64,000 nucleotides of DNA from NCBI GenBank assembly GCA_035344155.1, contig DAORAL010000004.1, forward strand, positions 124,001-188,000, read 5' to 3'. Source of the stretch: UBA1845 sp002338715. GTDB taxonomy: Bacteria; Planctomycetota; Phycisphaerae; UBA1845. The position numbers and the translations under genes were made by a program. The notes under the pieces were generated by a model, which was not told the DNA's origin, did not search any database, and was given only the letters and a program-made list of their open reading frames with translations. Of the stretch, positions 25,580 to 33,296 are shown in pieces (position 1 is the stretch's first letter; each line of letters opens with the position of its first letter).

Positions 25580-27460
25580 ATGCATTTACTGGCCGACATC
25601 GAAGGTTTATCAGCACTTGCCGTCAAGATCGGAGACGCGATCTGGGGTCTGCCGTTGTTTTTGCTCCTGCTTGGTTGCGGCATTTTGTTTTCGGTGTTGT
25701 CCAAGTTTGTGCAGTTTCGCGTTCTGACGCATGGCATCGCGGTCATTCGCGGCAAGTACGACAAGCCGGAAGACGCCGGTCAGATCAATCACTTCCAGGC
25801 GTTGTGTGCGGCGCTCAGCGCGACGATCGGTTTGGGAAACATCGCAGGCGTCGCGACGGCTGTATCGCTTGGCGGACCCGGTGCGATTTTCTGGATGTGG
25901 GTCGTCGGTTTCTTCGGGATGGCGATCAAGTTTTTCGAGTGCGGGTTGGCGACAATGTTCCGCGATGAGAAGGACGAGCCCGATCCGGGTGCGCCGGCAT
26001 ACATCGACGACGACATCGAGTCGCACAGTCTGGACTACTCCGATCATCCGCACGCCAACTCCGCAACCAAACCGGCATCGCGCGGTGAAGTCTCCGGCGG
26101 TCCGATGTGGTACGTGCAAAAGGCGCTGGCCGAACCGGCGAAGGAACGCGGGCAGAGCGGGTTGTATGTTCTGTTTCGCGGGCTTGCGATTCTATTCGCA
26201 GCCGTCACCTTCGTGGCATCATTTGGCGGCGGAAACAGCTATCAATCGTGGAACGTCGCGGAGTTGATGGAAACGCAGTGGGGTATCTCGCGATCGTTGA
26301 CCGGGGCGGTGACGGCGATTCTCGTGTCGATGGTGATCATCGGCGGAATCAAGCGCATCGGCGCGGTAGCCGGGAAACTCGTTCCGATGATGTGCGTGAT
26401 CTATGTGCTCGGCGCGCTGTACATCATCGGGTCAAACCTCGCAGACGTTCCGCAGATGTTGGCGTTGATCGTCAAAAGCGCGTTTGGGCTTGCACCGGCG
26501 GGCGGGGCGTTTCTTGGTTCCACGATTGCGATCGCGTTTCAACAAGGTTTGCGTCGGGCGCTGTTCAGCAATGAAGCCGGTCAGGGTAGCGCCGCCATCG
26601 CGCACGCTGCGGCCAAAACCGATGAACCGATTCGCGAAGGCGTTGTCGCGGGGATTGGACCATTCATTGATACGATCATCATCTGCACGATGACGGCGCT
26701 GGTGATCATGTTCAGCGGCGTCTACAACCGGCCCGAAGTCGGCGTGGTGCGTGCAGTGGATGGCGATCGGATTTACGTTGAGGTTAATGACGACGTGCCC
26801 GCGAAACTTCAGCAGGTGTATCGATCCGAAATTCGCGAACAGAGCGAGGAGTCAGCCGGCAAAGCGCGCAAGGGCAAGGAACTGAACATATGGATGTCGG
26901 TCGAACAGGACCAGGGGCGCGAACCCAAGCGGGCCAATGCCGATATTCTCGCGGTGGGTGGTGCTCCCAGTGAAAACTGGTTGGGCGCAACGGAGATTGT
27001 GCTGTCGGCCAACGATGACACCTTGGAGTTGCCGGATGGCTTAGAGGTTTCGGCGATCGTTCCCGGTCTGCCGGTGCATTTGAAACTAGACGGTTCGAGC
27101 ATGACGCGGGCGGCATTTGATACGGGCATCTTCGGGTTCGGCAAATGGATGGTGACGGCTGGCGTGCTGCTCTTTGCGTTCAGCACGATGATCAGTTGGA
27201 GCTACTACGGTGAGAAGGGGGCGGAGTTCCTCTTTGGCCGCGGTTTCGTGCTGCCTTACAAGTTCATGTTCGTCACCGTGATCTTCTTGGGATGCGTGGT
27301 TCAGGAATTCAAGATTGTCTACAACATGGGCGACGCGCTGGCCGGTGCCATGGTGTTCGTGAACCTGCCGGCAGTCCTGATCCTGATGCCACGGTATCTG
27401 CGGGCGGCCCGCGACTACTTTGGACGCCTCGATCGCGGTGAAATGCATCGAAATCGGTAG
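25580..27460 (+). CDS. Sodium:alanine/glycine symporter (AGCS family) with large inserted domain
   Basis: Na+-coupled uptake of alanine or glycine across the inner membrane. The protein (626 residues) shows the family signatures T-I-G-L-G-N-I-A-G-V-A-T-A and G-G-P-G-A-I-F-W-M-W (about 83-112), G-N-S-Y-Q-S-W-N, and S-N-E-A-G-Q-G-S-A-A-I-A-H-A (about 332-345). GGAGA precedes the ATG. AGCS proteins are usually 440-550 residues; this one carries about 125 extra hydrophilic residues (about 385-510, including V-R-A-V-D-G-D-R-I-Y-V-E-V-N) between two membrane segments, probably a small beta-rich domain outside the membrane. A second hydrophilic loop (about 130-180) is also long. The symporter call is firm, the insert's role unknown. 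Confidence 0.9.
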   Translation: MHLLADIEGLSALAVKIGDAIWGLPLFLLLLGCGILFSVLSKFVQFRVLTHGIAVIRGKYDKPEDAGQINHFQALCAALSATIGLGNIAGVATAVSLGGPGAIFWMWVVGFFGMAIKFFECGLATMFRDEKDEPDPGAPAYIDDDIESHSLDYSDHPHANSATKPASRGEVSGGPMWYVQKALAEPAKERGQSGLYVLFRGLAILFAAVTFVASFGGGNSYQSWNVAELMETQWGISRSLTGAVTAILVSMVIIGGIKRIGAVAGKLVPMMCVIYVLGALYIIGSNLADVPQMLALIVKSAFGLAPAGGAFLGSTIAIAFQQGLRRALFSNEAGQGSAAIAHAAAKTDEPIREGVVAGIGPFIDTIIICTMTALVIMFSGVYNRPEVGVVRAVDGDRIYVEVNDDVPAKLQQVYRSEIREQSEESAGKARKGKELNIWMSVEQDQGREPKRANADILAVGGAPSENWLGATEIVLSANDDTLELPDGLEVSAIVPGLPVHLKLDGSSMTRAAFDTGIFGFGKWMVTAGVLLFAFSTMISWSYYGEKGAEFLFGRGFVLPYKFMFVTVIFLGCVVQEFKIVYNMGDALAGAMVFVNLPAVLILMPRYLRAARDYFGRLDRGEMHRNR

Positions 27461-27541
27461 GCGTTTTATGAAGCGAATGTTGACGGTTTGGCGTGAGCGT
27501 GACAATCACGCTGATTTGACCGCCCGGGTCCGTGTGAATTG

Positions 27542-27570
27542 TTGACGCGACCGGTGCATCGACCTATTCT
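27542..27570 (+). promoter_or_regulatory. Putative sigma70 promoter
   Basis: TTGACG, a 17-base spacer and TATTCT, followed about 26 bases later by a GGAGA ribosome binding site and the ATG at 27609. Confidence 0.55.
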
Positions 27571-27608
27571 CGTACGCATATCGAACCTGAGATTCGGAGA
27601 ATGATTCG

Positions 27609-28583
27609 ATGTTGACTCGAATGATGGTCATGTTGGTGGCGTGTGCGGTGGCTGGGGCAGCGGGATGTCGCGAGAAGGAACCGACGCCCCCATACAATCG
27701 CAACCTTGCGTCGAGCGACGGGGGCAGGCGTCTGTTGCCGATCGCACGGACGGTCGCAGGTTCGCGCGATCCCAGCATCAACGATAACGCCAAGGCGACC
27801 ATCATCCGTCGCGACGAAATGGACACACCCGAAGCGGCTGAGATGGTCAGTGGCGCCCCGACGGCGGCGGCTGAAGACATTACGACGGCCGACACTCCGG
27901 GCGAAGCATTGGCCAACGTGGGTAAAGCGTTTCTCGGAAACCTGATGGGCAAGACGATTCCGCCGGTCGACGGGGCTACCCCTGACGGTGCATCGGGCGG
28001 AGGTGCGACCGGTGATGCTGGCGGTGCCGGTGATTCTGGTCTGCGTGAAGTGGAAGTGCGGAGCGTGATCGCCGAGTTTGCCACGGAGTTGGCGGCTGGC
28101 CGATACACCAAACTCGCCGCGTTTTGCGCAAGCAGTCAATCGCAGGAAGCGGGCTTCTATTACGACACATTGGACGAGATGAATACGAGTCTGTCGTCGT
28201 TGTTGGCGGCATATGAAAAGTCATCGCCGGGTGTGAAGTCGAAGTTTGAGCAGGAGTTGTCAAAAAAGCGGGCGGCATTTGTGGTCAACAATGTCGTCGT
28301 CGACGGCAGTAGCGCGACGGTCAATGCGGCATCTTCGGAAGGAAGCGACTTTTCGTTTTCGATAGTTCAGGAAGATGGAAGCTGGAGAATTCGCAACGGT
28401 ATCTTTGCGGATGCAAGCGCGTGGGCCGCAATGAAAGATGCGATGGAAGCGCACGTGGTTGCGATCGATGACGAAGTCGATGAGCTTTCGGGTGACGAAG
28501 AGGAACGCAGTGCCCCCGATAGCGGCAAGCTCGACAAGTTGATCGAAGAAGCGATCGAATACCTCAGCGCCAAGCCGAAATAG
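27609..28583 (+). CDS. Lipoprotein of unknown function
   Basis: A 324-residue protein; the ATG has GGAGA 8 bases upstream. The signal ends in A-G-A-A-G-C (Cys20), a lipobox. Residues 90-145 are low-complexity Gly/Ala/Thr/Asp (G-A-S-G-G-G-A-T-G-D-A-G-G), a flexible linker. After it a domain of about 130 residues begins R-E-V-E-V-R-S-V-I-A-E-F-A-T-E-L-A-A-G-R-Y and contains N-N-V-V-V-D-G-S-S-A-T-V-N and W-R-I-R-N-G. This order of helices then strands is typical of NTF2-like/SnoaL-like domains. The C-terminus is acidic and helical. No catalytic residues are identifiable. Confidence 0.75.
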   Translation: MLTRMMVMLVACAVAGAAGCREKEPTPPYNRNLASSDGGRRLLPIARTVAGSRDPSINDNAKATIIRRDEMDTPEAAEMVSGAPTAAAEDITTADTPGEALANVGKAFLGNLMGKTIPPVDGATPDGASGGGATGDAGGAGDSGLREVEVRSVIAEFATELAAGRYTKLAAFCASSQSQEAGFYYDTLDEMNTSLSSLLAAYEKSSPGVKSKFEQELSKKRAAFVVNNVVVDGSSATVNAASSEGSDFSFSIVQEDGSWRIRNGIFADASAWAAMKDAMEAHVVAIDDEVDELSGDEEERSAPDSGKLDKLIEEAIEYLSAKPK

Positions 28584-28623
28584 GCGGGATTTCCGAATTG
28601 TCAGCAAACAGCGTTCATGGAAT

Positions 28624-29226
28624 ATGATGGCGGTTGATATCCTCTTCGCCAAAAGCCTCGTTGAGGCATCCTTGTACTTCCTGGTAACGCCATGCCCCCT
28701 CTGCAAATCGGATCGGCTTGATCCGCAGGACTTCACCACGGGCAACGATCCCGGCACTGTTCGGATTATCGGTGTCTGTCGAAATTGTGGCAGTTCAGAA
28801 GCTTACCATTTTTCCATCACCAACGTAGCCCCGACGAAAGATCGCCATGATCCGATTTCGGGCACACATGCGATCAATCTTGGGACCGCGCACTCGGAGT
28901 TGATCGACATCGTTCAATGGGTGACGTTGCACGAGATATTGTTGGAGAAAGTCAAGTCGGAACCGGTCGCCTCTGAAGCGCGCTGGTTGAAGGTACGTGC
29001 GGGGCAGTGTCTCGACGAGGCACTCAAGTTTTTTGGCAACCACGCAGACGCGCCACCAAAAGACGCCGCGTTCGTTCCGTCAAGCCAAAAGAAGTTAAGC
29101 GAACACCCCGATCGATACACACGTACACGCATCACAAATCTGCGAAACCAACTTCCCACCGAAAAAGCGTTTGAAGAAGCGCAGCTCGAGGACGATTCGG
29201 AGAAACCCTGGTGGAAGTTCTGGTAA
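28624..29226 (+). CDS. Zinc-ribbon protein of unknown function
   Basis: A 200-residue soluble protein, not recognised as a named family. Cys24, Cys27 (C-P-L-C) and Cys52, Cys55 (C-R-N-C-G) make a four-cysteine zinc ribbon. The middle (about 85-130) is helical with Q-W-V-T-L-H-E-I-L-L-E-K and a segment R-A-G-Q-C-L-D-E-A-L-K-F-F. The last 70 residues are charged and end in W-W-K-F-W. Zinc ribbons of this sort bind nucleic acid or protein, but nothing shows which. It starts 40 bases after the preceding lipoprotein and ends 10 bases before the next gene, so all three may be co-transcribed. Confidence 0.7.
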   Translation: MMAVDILFAKSLVEASLYFLVTPCPLCKSDRLDPQDFTTGNDPGTVRIIGVCRNCGSSEAYHFSITNVAPTKDRHDPISGTHAINLGTAHSELIDIVQWVTLHEILLEKVKSEPVASEARWLKVRAGQCLDEALKFFGNHADAPPKDAAFVPSSQKKLSEHPDRYTRTRITNLRNQLPTEKAFEEAQLEDDSEKPWWKFW

Positions 29227-29236
29227 GGAATCACGC

Positions 29237-30853
29237 ATGACGCACAATGAGACAACGAAACGCACGACGAAGGGACTTACAAGACTGAATGGGCGAAATC
29301 GCGGGGTCGCTGTTCTAATCGGCGCGGCGGCGCTAACCGTGTCGCTTGGCGGCTGCGTTGCCAACCGGTCAACGGGCGCCTTCGCACCGACCAACATGGT
29401 GAGCGACGCTGAACCGGGTGACCTTGCCGACATTCAGACGCGGCTTCGACGAATGGTGCCCGGTGACGTGCTCGACGATTTGTACTTCGCCATGCAGCAA
29501 TCGCCTTTCGACCGGGCGACATTGGCGGTCGCGTTGAAGACCAGCCAGACGTTGGCCGACGACTTGAAGTTGCAGCAGCACGATGCGGGCAGGGTCAGCG
29601 AACAGTCACGTCGACGGGCGTTGGTCTGGCTCAAGCAAGCCGTCACCCAGGTTGGCCAGCAAGATCACGCGAAACCGCCAAGTTTCAATTCAACCAATTG
29701 GAGTCAATGGCTCGCCGGCGCTGGAGATGGGGACGGCGAACCGGCATCGGTTTTTGCGTTTGTGGACCGCGTCCGTGCGGATGGAAATGGCTCGCGGTTT
29801 GGCGACTTCGATCTGGTTGTCTCGACGGGGCAATCTGTTTACCCCGTGGTTTCCGGCGCTGGGGCGTTGGCAGTGGGCGGTCCGTCACTCCATCAATACG
29901 CCCAGGCCCTCGACATCGGGTTGATTCCGGTCGACGTGGGGCAAGCGCAGTTGGCCAATGCGGGCGGTTCGACCATTCGTCCGATGTCGCTTCGCGATGC
30001 GCTGTCCCGGTCAACTGTCGGTGGTGCGATCAGCGATGTAGTCGACAGTGAAACGTGGGGCGCGATGATCGCCCGGCGGGCGCTCGCGCGAGGCGCGTCA
30101 AAGCAACCGACTTATCACGCGATTGGCATCACAACGCCAACGGGTGAACGATCCACGTTGGCCAGTCGAGCGCGGGCTGCGATGTGGGTGCAGGCGATCG
30201 ATGGGCAGCGATTGGGGCTCGTCGAAGGTTGGCGCGATGCGACCGTCGGCGGCGGATCGGCGTATCCATCACGGCTTGCTGATCCGGATTGGCTCGAAGC
30301 CGTCGCGCACACGTCGATGGAAATCAGTTTGCACGGTGCGCTGTTGCAACCATTTCGCTACGAGCGCAAGCTAGCTGTCCTGATCGATGCGGCTGCTATC
30401 GATCCGCAGGATCCCAACGCCTGGTCCGCGGAATTCACCAAGTTGGCGGACGCGCTGGTCGATTGGCAGGTTCCATTCGATGTCGTCGCCAGTTCGGGCG
30501 GGTCGAATCCGGCGTACGAATATAAGATGCGGTTCAAACCCGGGAAGGATTTCTCCGCATCAGCCGCGGCGGAGGAGGCGTCCAAACTGTTGACCAAACA
30601 CGCCCCCGAATTGCGCGAGGTGATCTTCTCGGAATCGGATGGCCAACCAGCCGCCCGACTCTATGTGAGGCAGTCTGCCGACGGTCGGCGATTGGCTGTT
30701 GTGAACCTTAGCGACATGAAACGAAGCCTCAAACTACTGACTTCAGCCGGCAAGTCGGCATCGGCGGCTTACACCGATCGGCTGACGGGCAAGTCGGTGC
30801 GTGGATCGTTGGCGATGGAACCCTTTGGGGTGCACATCCTTGAGCGGAAGTAG
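29237..30853 (+). CDS. Lipoprotein with possible degenerate glycoside-hydrolase-like fold
   Basis: The ATG at 29237 lies 10 bases after the previous stop, with AAGGA just upstream; 538 residues. The signal ends S-L-G-G-C (Cys40), a lipobox. The body has alternating strands and helices of a TIM-barrel type: F-D-L-V-V-S-T-G-Q-S-V-Y-P-V, L-A-V-L-I-D-A-A-A-I-D, and V-P-F-D-V-V-A-S-S-G-G-S. The final 60 residues (L-A-V-V-N-L-S-D-M...D-R-L-T-G-K-S-V-R-G-S-L-A-M-E-P-F-G-V-H-I-L) resemble the C-terminal beta-sandwich of GH42-like beta-galactosidases. I could not place catalytic acids, so the glycosidase link is only a suggestion; the lipoprotein call is firm. Confidence 0.65.
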   Translation: MTHNETTKRTTKGLTRLNGRNRGVAVLIGAAALTVSLGGCVANRSTGAFAPTNMVSDAEPGDLADIQTRLRRMVPGDVLDDLYFAMQQSPFDRATLAVALKTSQTLADDLKLQQHDAGRVSEQSRRRALVWLKQAVTQVGQQDHAKPPSFNSTNWSQWLAGAGDGDGEPASVFAFVDRVRADGNGSRFGDFDLVVSTGQSVYPVVSGAGALAVGGPSLHQYAQALDIGLIPVDVGQAQLANAGGSTIRPMSLRDALSRSTVGGAISDVVDSETWGAMIARRALARGASKQPTYHAIGITTPTGERSTLASRARAAMWVQAIDGQRLGLVEGWRDATVGGGSAYPSRLADPDWLEAVAHTSMEISLHGALLQPFRYERKLAVLIDAAAIDPQDPNAWSAEFTKLADALVDWQVPFDVVASSGGSNPAYEYKMRFKPGKDFSASAAAEEASKLLTKHAPELREVIFSESDGQPAARLYVRQSADGRRLAVVNLSDMKRSLKLLTSAGKSASAAYTDRLTGKSVRGSLAMEPFGVHILERK

Positions 30854-31013
30854 CCGCAGCATCACTGGAGGCCCACTTGCAAGGTCGCCGGGACCGGTGT
30901 TCGGTTGGATCTTCGCATCAATTTAGCCAAATCGCCGTTACGCAGATTGACATTTCGGCCCTCTGACGCATGATTACAGGAATCTAATACTTTTGTTGGA
31001 GTGTGACTGGACC

Positions 31014-32099
31014 GTGCAGACGCTGACGCTGGGTGATCTTTCTAAATATTTGTCCGAGCAGGGCTTGGCCAACGAGATTCGGGGGGACAGTGACCGAATC
31101 ATTACGGGTTGTAATACGTTGGACGATGCCTGCGACGGGGACATCACGTTTTTGAACAACCCCAAATACCGTGAGAAGATCGCCACCACGCAGGCGTCGG
31201 CGATCATCATGCAGGACGACGACTCGCTGCAGCCGGTCATTCCGCAGATCATCTGCCCCGATCCATATCAGGCGCTGACGATTTCGATTCAAAAGATCTA
31301 CGGCCAGCGCCGTCACCCCAAGTGGGGCATCCACGAAAAAGCCTGGATCGCACCCACCGCCAAAGTGGGTGAGAATTGCAACATCGCTCCGTTCGCGTAC
31401 ATCGGTGAAAATGTCACCATCGGTAATAACGCCAACATCTACCCGGGCACGTTCGTCGGACCGCGTGCGACCCTTGGCGATGACGTGACGTTGTATGCGA
31501 ATGTAACCGTGTACGACGATTGCCGATTGGGCAACCGGGTGACGCTCCATTCGGGCACGGTGATTGGTCAGGACGGACTGGGATACGCGCCGGCTGGCGA
31601 TACCTGGATGAAGATTCCGCAGGTCGGTAACGTCGAAGTGCAGGACGATGTCGAGATGGGAGCCAACTGTGCGATCGATCGCGCCACGATGGGCACAACG
31701 CTGATCGGACACGGCTCCAAACTCAGCGACCTCATCGCCATCGGACACGGCTGCAAGATCGGCGACAACTGCATGATCGTCGCGCAAGCCGGTCTCGCGG
31801 GTACGGTCACGGTTGGCAAGAATGTTATCATCGCGGGGCAGGCCGGCATCGTCGGGCATATTTCGATCGGCGACAAAGCCAAGGTCTACGCACAATCGGG
31901 CGTCGGCAGTTCGGTCAAAGACGGTGAAAGCGTGCTCGGTACACCCGCGACGGAAGTGCGTGATGCACGCCGCCAGTTTGTGGCGATGCAAAAGCTGCCG
32001 GCGATGCGGACGCGACTTCGCGAGATGGAGTCGGAACTGGCGGAGTTGCGGGCGATCGTGAATCGACTGACGGGTGCGGCGGACGAGAGTCGTTCATGA
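31014..32099 (+). CDS. lpxD: UDP-3-O-acylglucosamine N-acyltransferase
   Basis: Third step of lipid A synthesis: transfers a hydroxyacyl chain from acyl-ACP to UDP-3-O-acylglucosamine. The N-terminal domain has T-L-G-D-L-S-K-Y-L, N-T-L-D-D-A-C-D-G-D-I-T-F-L and N-N-P-K-Y-R-E-K. About ten left-handed beta-helix hexapeptide turns follow (for example A-P-T-A-K-V-G-E-N-C), with the catalytic His region I-A-I-G-H-G-C-K-I-G. The end is a coiled coil. The GTG at 31014 was chosen because TTGGAG lies upstream and the product then begins like other LpxD proteins; in-frame TTGs at 30993 and 30996 are alternatives. The stop overlaps lpxI by 4 bases (ATGA). Confidence 0.92.
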   Translation: MQTLTLGDLSKYLSEQGLANEIRGDSDRIITGCNTLDDACDGDITFLNNPKYREKIATTQASAIIMQDDDSLQPVIPQIICPDPYQALTISIQKIYGQRRHPKWGIHEKAWIAPTAKVGENCNIAPFAYIGENVTIGNNANIYPGTFVGPRATLGDDVTLYANVTVYDDCRLGNRVTLHSGTVIGQDGLGYAPAGDTWMKIPQVGNVEVQDDVEMGANCAIDRATMGTTLIGHGSKLSDLIAIGHGCKIGDNCMIVAQAGLAGTVTVGKNVIIAGQAGIVGHISIGDKAKVYAQSGVGSSVKDGESVLGTPATEVRDARRQFVAMQKLPAMRTRLREMESELAELRAIVNRLTGAADESRS

Positions 32100-33007
32100 G
32101 TGCGATGCCTCAACCTCGCTCTCAAACGAACGGCAGCCGATCAATGGTGACAGCCCCACTTCGCGAAAACAATGTTCTGGGCCTGATGGCCGGTGGTGGG
32201 GCGATGCCCCGCATGGTCGTTGAAAACGCCAGGAAAGCCGGTCAACAAGTGGTGGTGTTGGGGCTTCGAGGGTTCGCCGATCCGGAACTGGCCAGCATCG
32301 CAGACAAGTTTTATTGGTGTGGCGTGGGCAGGATGGGACGGGCGATTCGGCTCTTCCTGCGTGAAGGCGCCTACCGGATGATATTGGCCGGCTCGGTTAA
32401 AAAGTCGGATATGTACGGGCGCTTTCGACTCTTTCGATTGCTGCCTGATCTGACCACGATGCGATTCTGGTTCTTTCACCTTCCCGACAAACGTACGGAT
32501 TCGATCCTCGGTAAACTCGCAGAAATGTTGGAAGCACGCGGCATCCTGATGGAAAACTGCGTGAAGTATCTTATGGATTCAATGGCAAAAGAAGGCGTGT
32601 TGACCAGAAGCCAACCCTCGGCGTCGCAGATGCGCGATATCGAATTTGGTTGGCCTGTGGCCAAAGAGATGGGGCGTCTTGATATCGGTCAATCCATCGC
32701 GGTGAAAGAACAGGACGTCATCGCGGTTGAAGCAATCGAAGGGACCGACCGCATGATCGTACGCGCCGGCGAGCTCTGCCGGGCGGGTGGCTGGACTCTG
32801 ATCAAGGTGTCCAAACCGAATCAGGACATGCGCTTCGACGTGCCCACGGTCGGTCCGGACACCATTGAAAACCTCAAGAAGCATGGGGCCAAGGCACTCG
32901 TCATCGAAGCCGACAAAACCTTTGTCGTCGATTACGAAGCGATGGTCGAACGTGCGGAGAAGTATGGCATCGTGGTCGTCGCCCACCGCAATGACGATTG
33001 CGAATAG
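32096..33007 (+). CDS. lpxI: UDP-2,3-diacylglucosamine pyrophosphatase LpxI
   Basis: Hydrolyses UDP-2,3-diacylglucosamine to lipid X and UMP, the lipid A step done by LpxH in enterobacteria. The 303-residue protein starts its core at L-G-L-M-A-G-G-G-A-M-P (about 27) and has G-V-G-R-M-G-R-A-I-R-L-F-L, M-I-L-A-G-S-V-K-K, L-P-D-K-R-T-D-S-I-L and D-I-G-Q-S-I-A-V-K-E-Q-D-V-I-A-V-E-A-I-E-G-T-D, all typical of the former DUF1009 family. The ATG overlaps the lpxD stop by 4 bases, so the two are coupled. Other lipid A genes (lpxA, lpxB, fabZ) are not nearby. The first 25 residues are extra compared with most family members. Confidence 0.92.
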   Translation: MSAMPQPRSQTNGSRSMVTAPLRENNVLGLMAGGGAMPRMVVENARKAGQQVVVLGLRGFADPELASIADKFYWCGVGRMGRAIRLFLREGAYRMILAGSVKKSDMYGRFRLFRLLPDLTTMRFWFFHLPDKRTDSILGKLAEMLEARGILMENCVKYLMDSMAKEGVLTRSQPSASQMRDIEFGWPVAKEMGRLDIGQSIAVKEQDVIAVEAIEGTDRMIVRAGELCRAGGWTLIKVSKPNQDMRFDVPTVGPDTIENLKKHGAKALVIEADKTFVVDYEAMVERAEKYGIVVVAHRNDDCE

Positions 33008-33020
33008 CGGCGCAAAAGCG

Positions 33021-33052
33021 CCGTCATTCCCGCGAAAGCGGGAATCCAGGGG
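33021..33052. repeat. Repeat B copy (ATTCCC-N8-GGGAAT palindrome)
   Basis: Core ATTCCC-GCGAAAGC-GGGAAT flanked by CCGTC and CCAGG, 14 bases after the lpxI stop. An inverted copy lies at 33223-33251 and a further one at 57528-57560. The core has the same form as the dRS3 repeats of Neisseria. Confidence 0.75.
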
Positions 33053-33222
33053 AAAAGCAAAGTCCAACTTGGCCGGTACTGCCGCACGTACTTCGGCGAT
33101 TCGATGAGCAAGACGCTACGCTTAGGTTACGTTCGCAATATCACCCTCCCTTATTTTCGCCGCAATTGTGATTCCTGCGCTTCTTGGGGTTACCTTTTCA
33201 CCAGGATTGGATTTGCTCAGTT

Positions 33223-33251
33223 CTGGATTCCCGCCTGCGCGGGAATGACGG
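33223..33251. repeat. Repeat B copy, inverted relative to 33021
   Basis: CTGG-ATTCCC-GCCTGCGC-GGGAAT-GACGG. With the 33021 copy it brackets about 170 bases in which no gene was recognised. Confidence 0.75.
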
Positions 33252-33296
33252 TATTGGTAGGTCTGAACTTAAAGCGTTCCAGGTGATAAACGCGTT

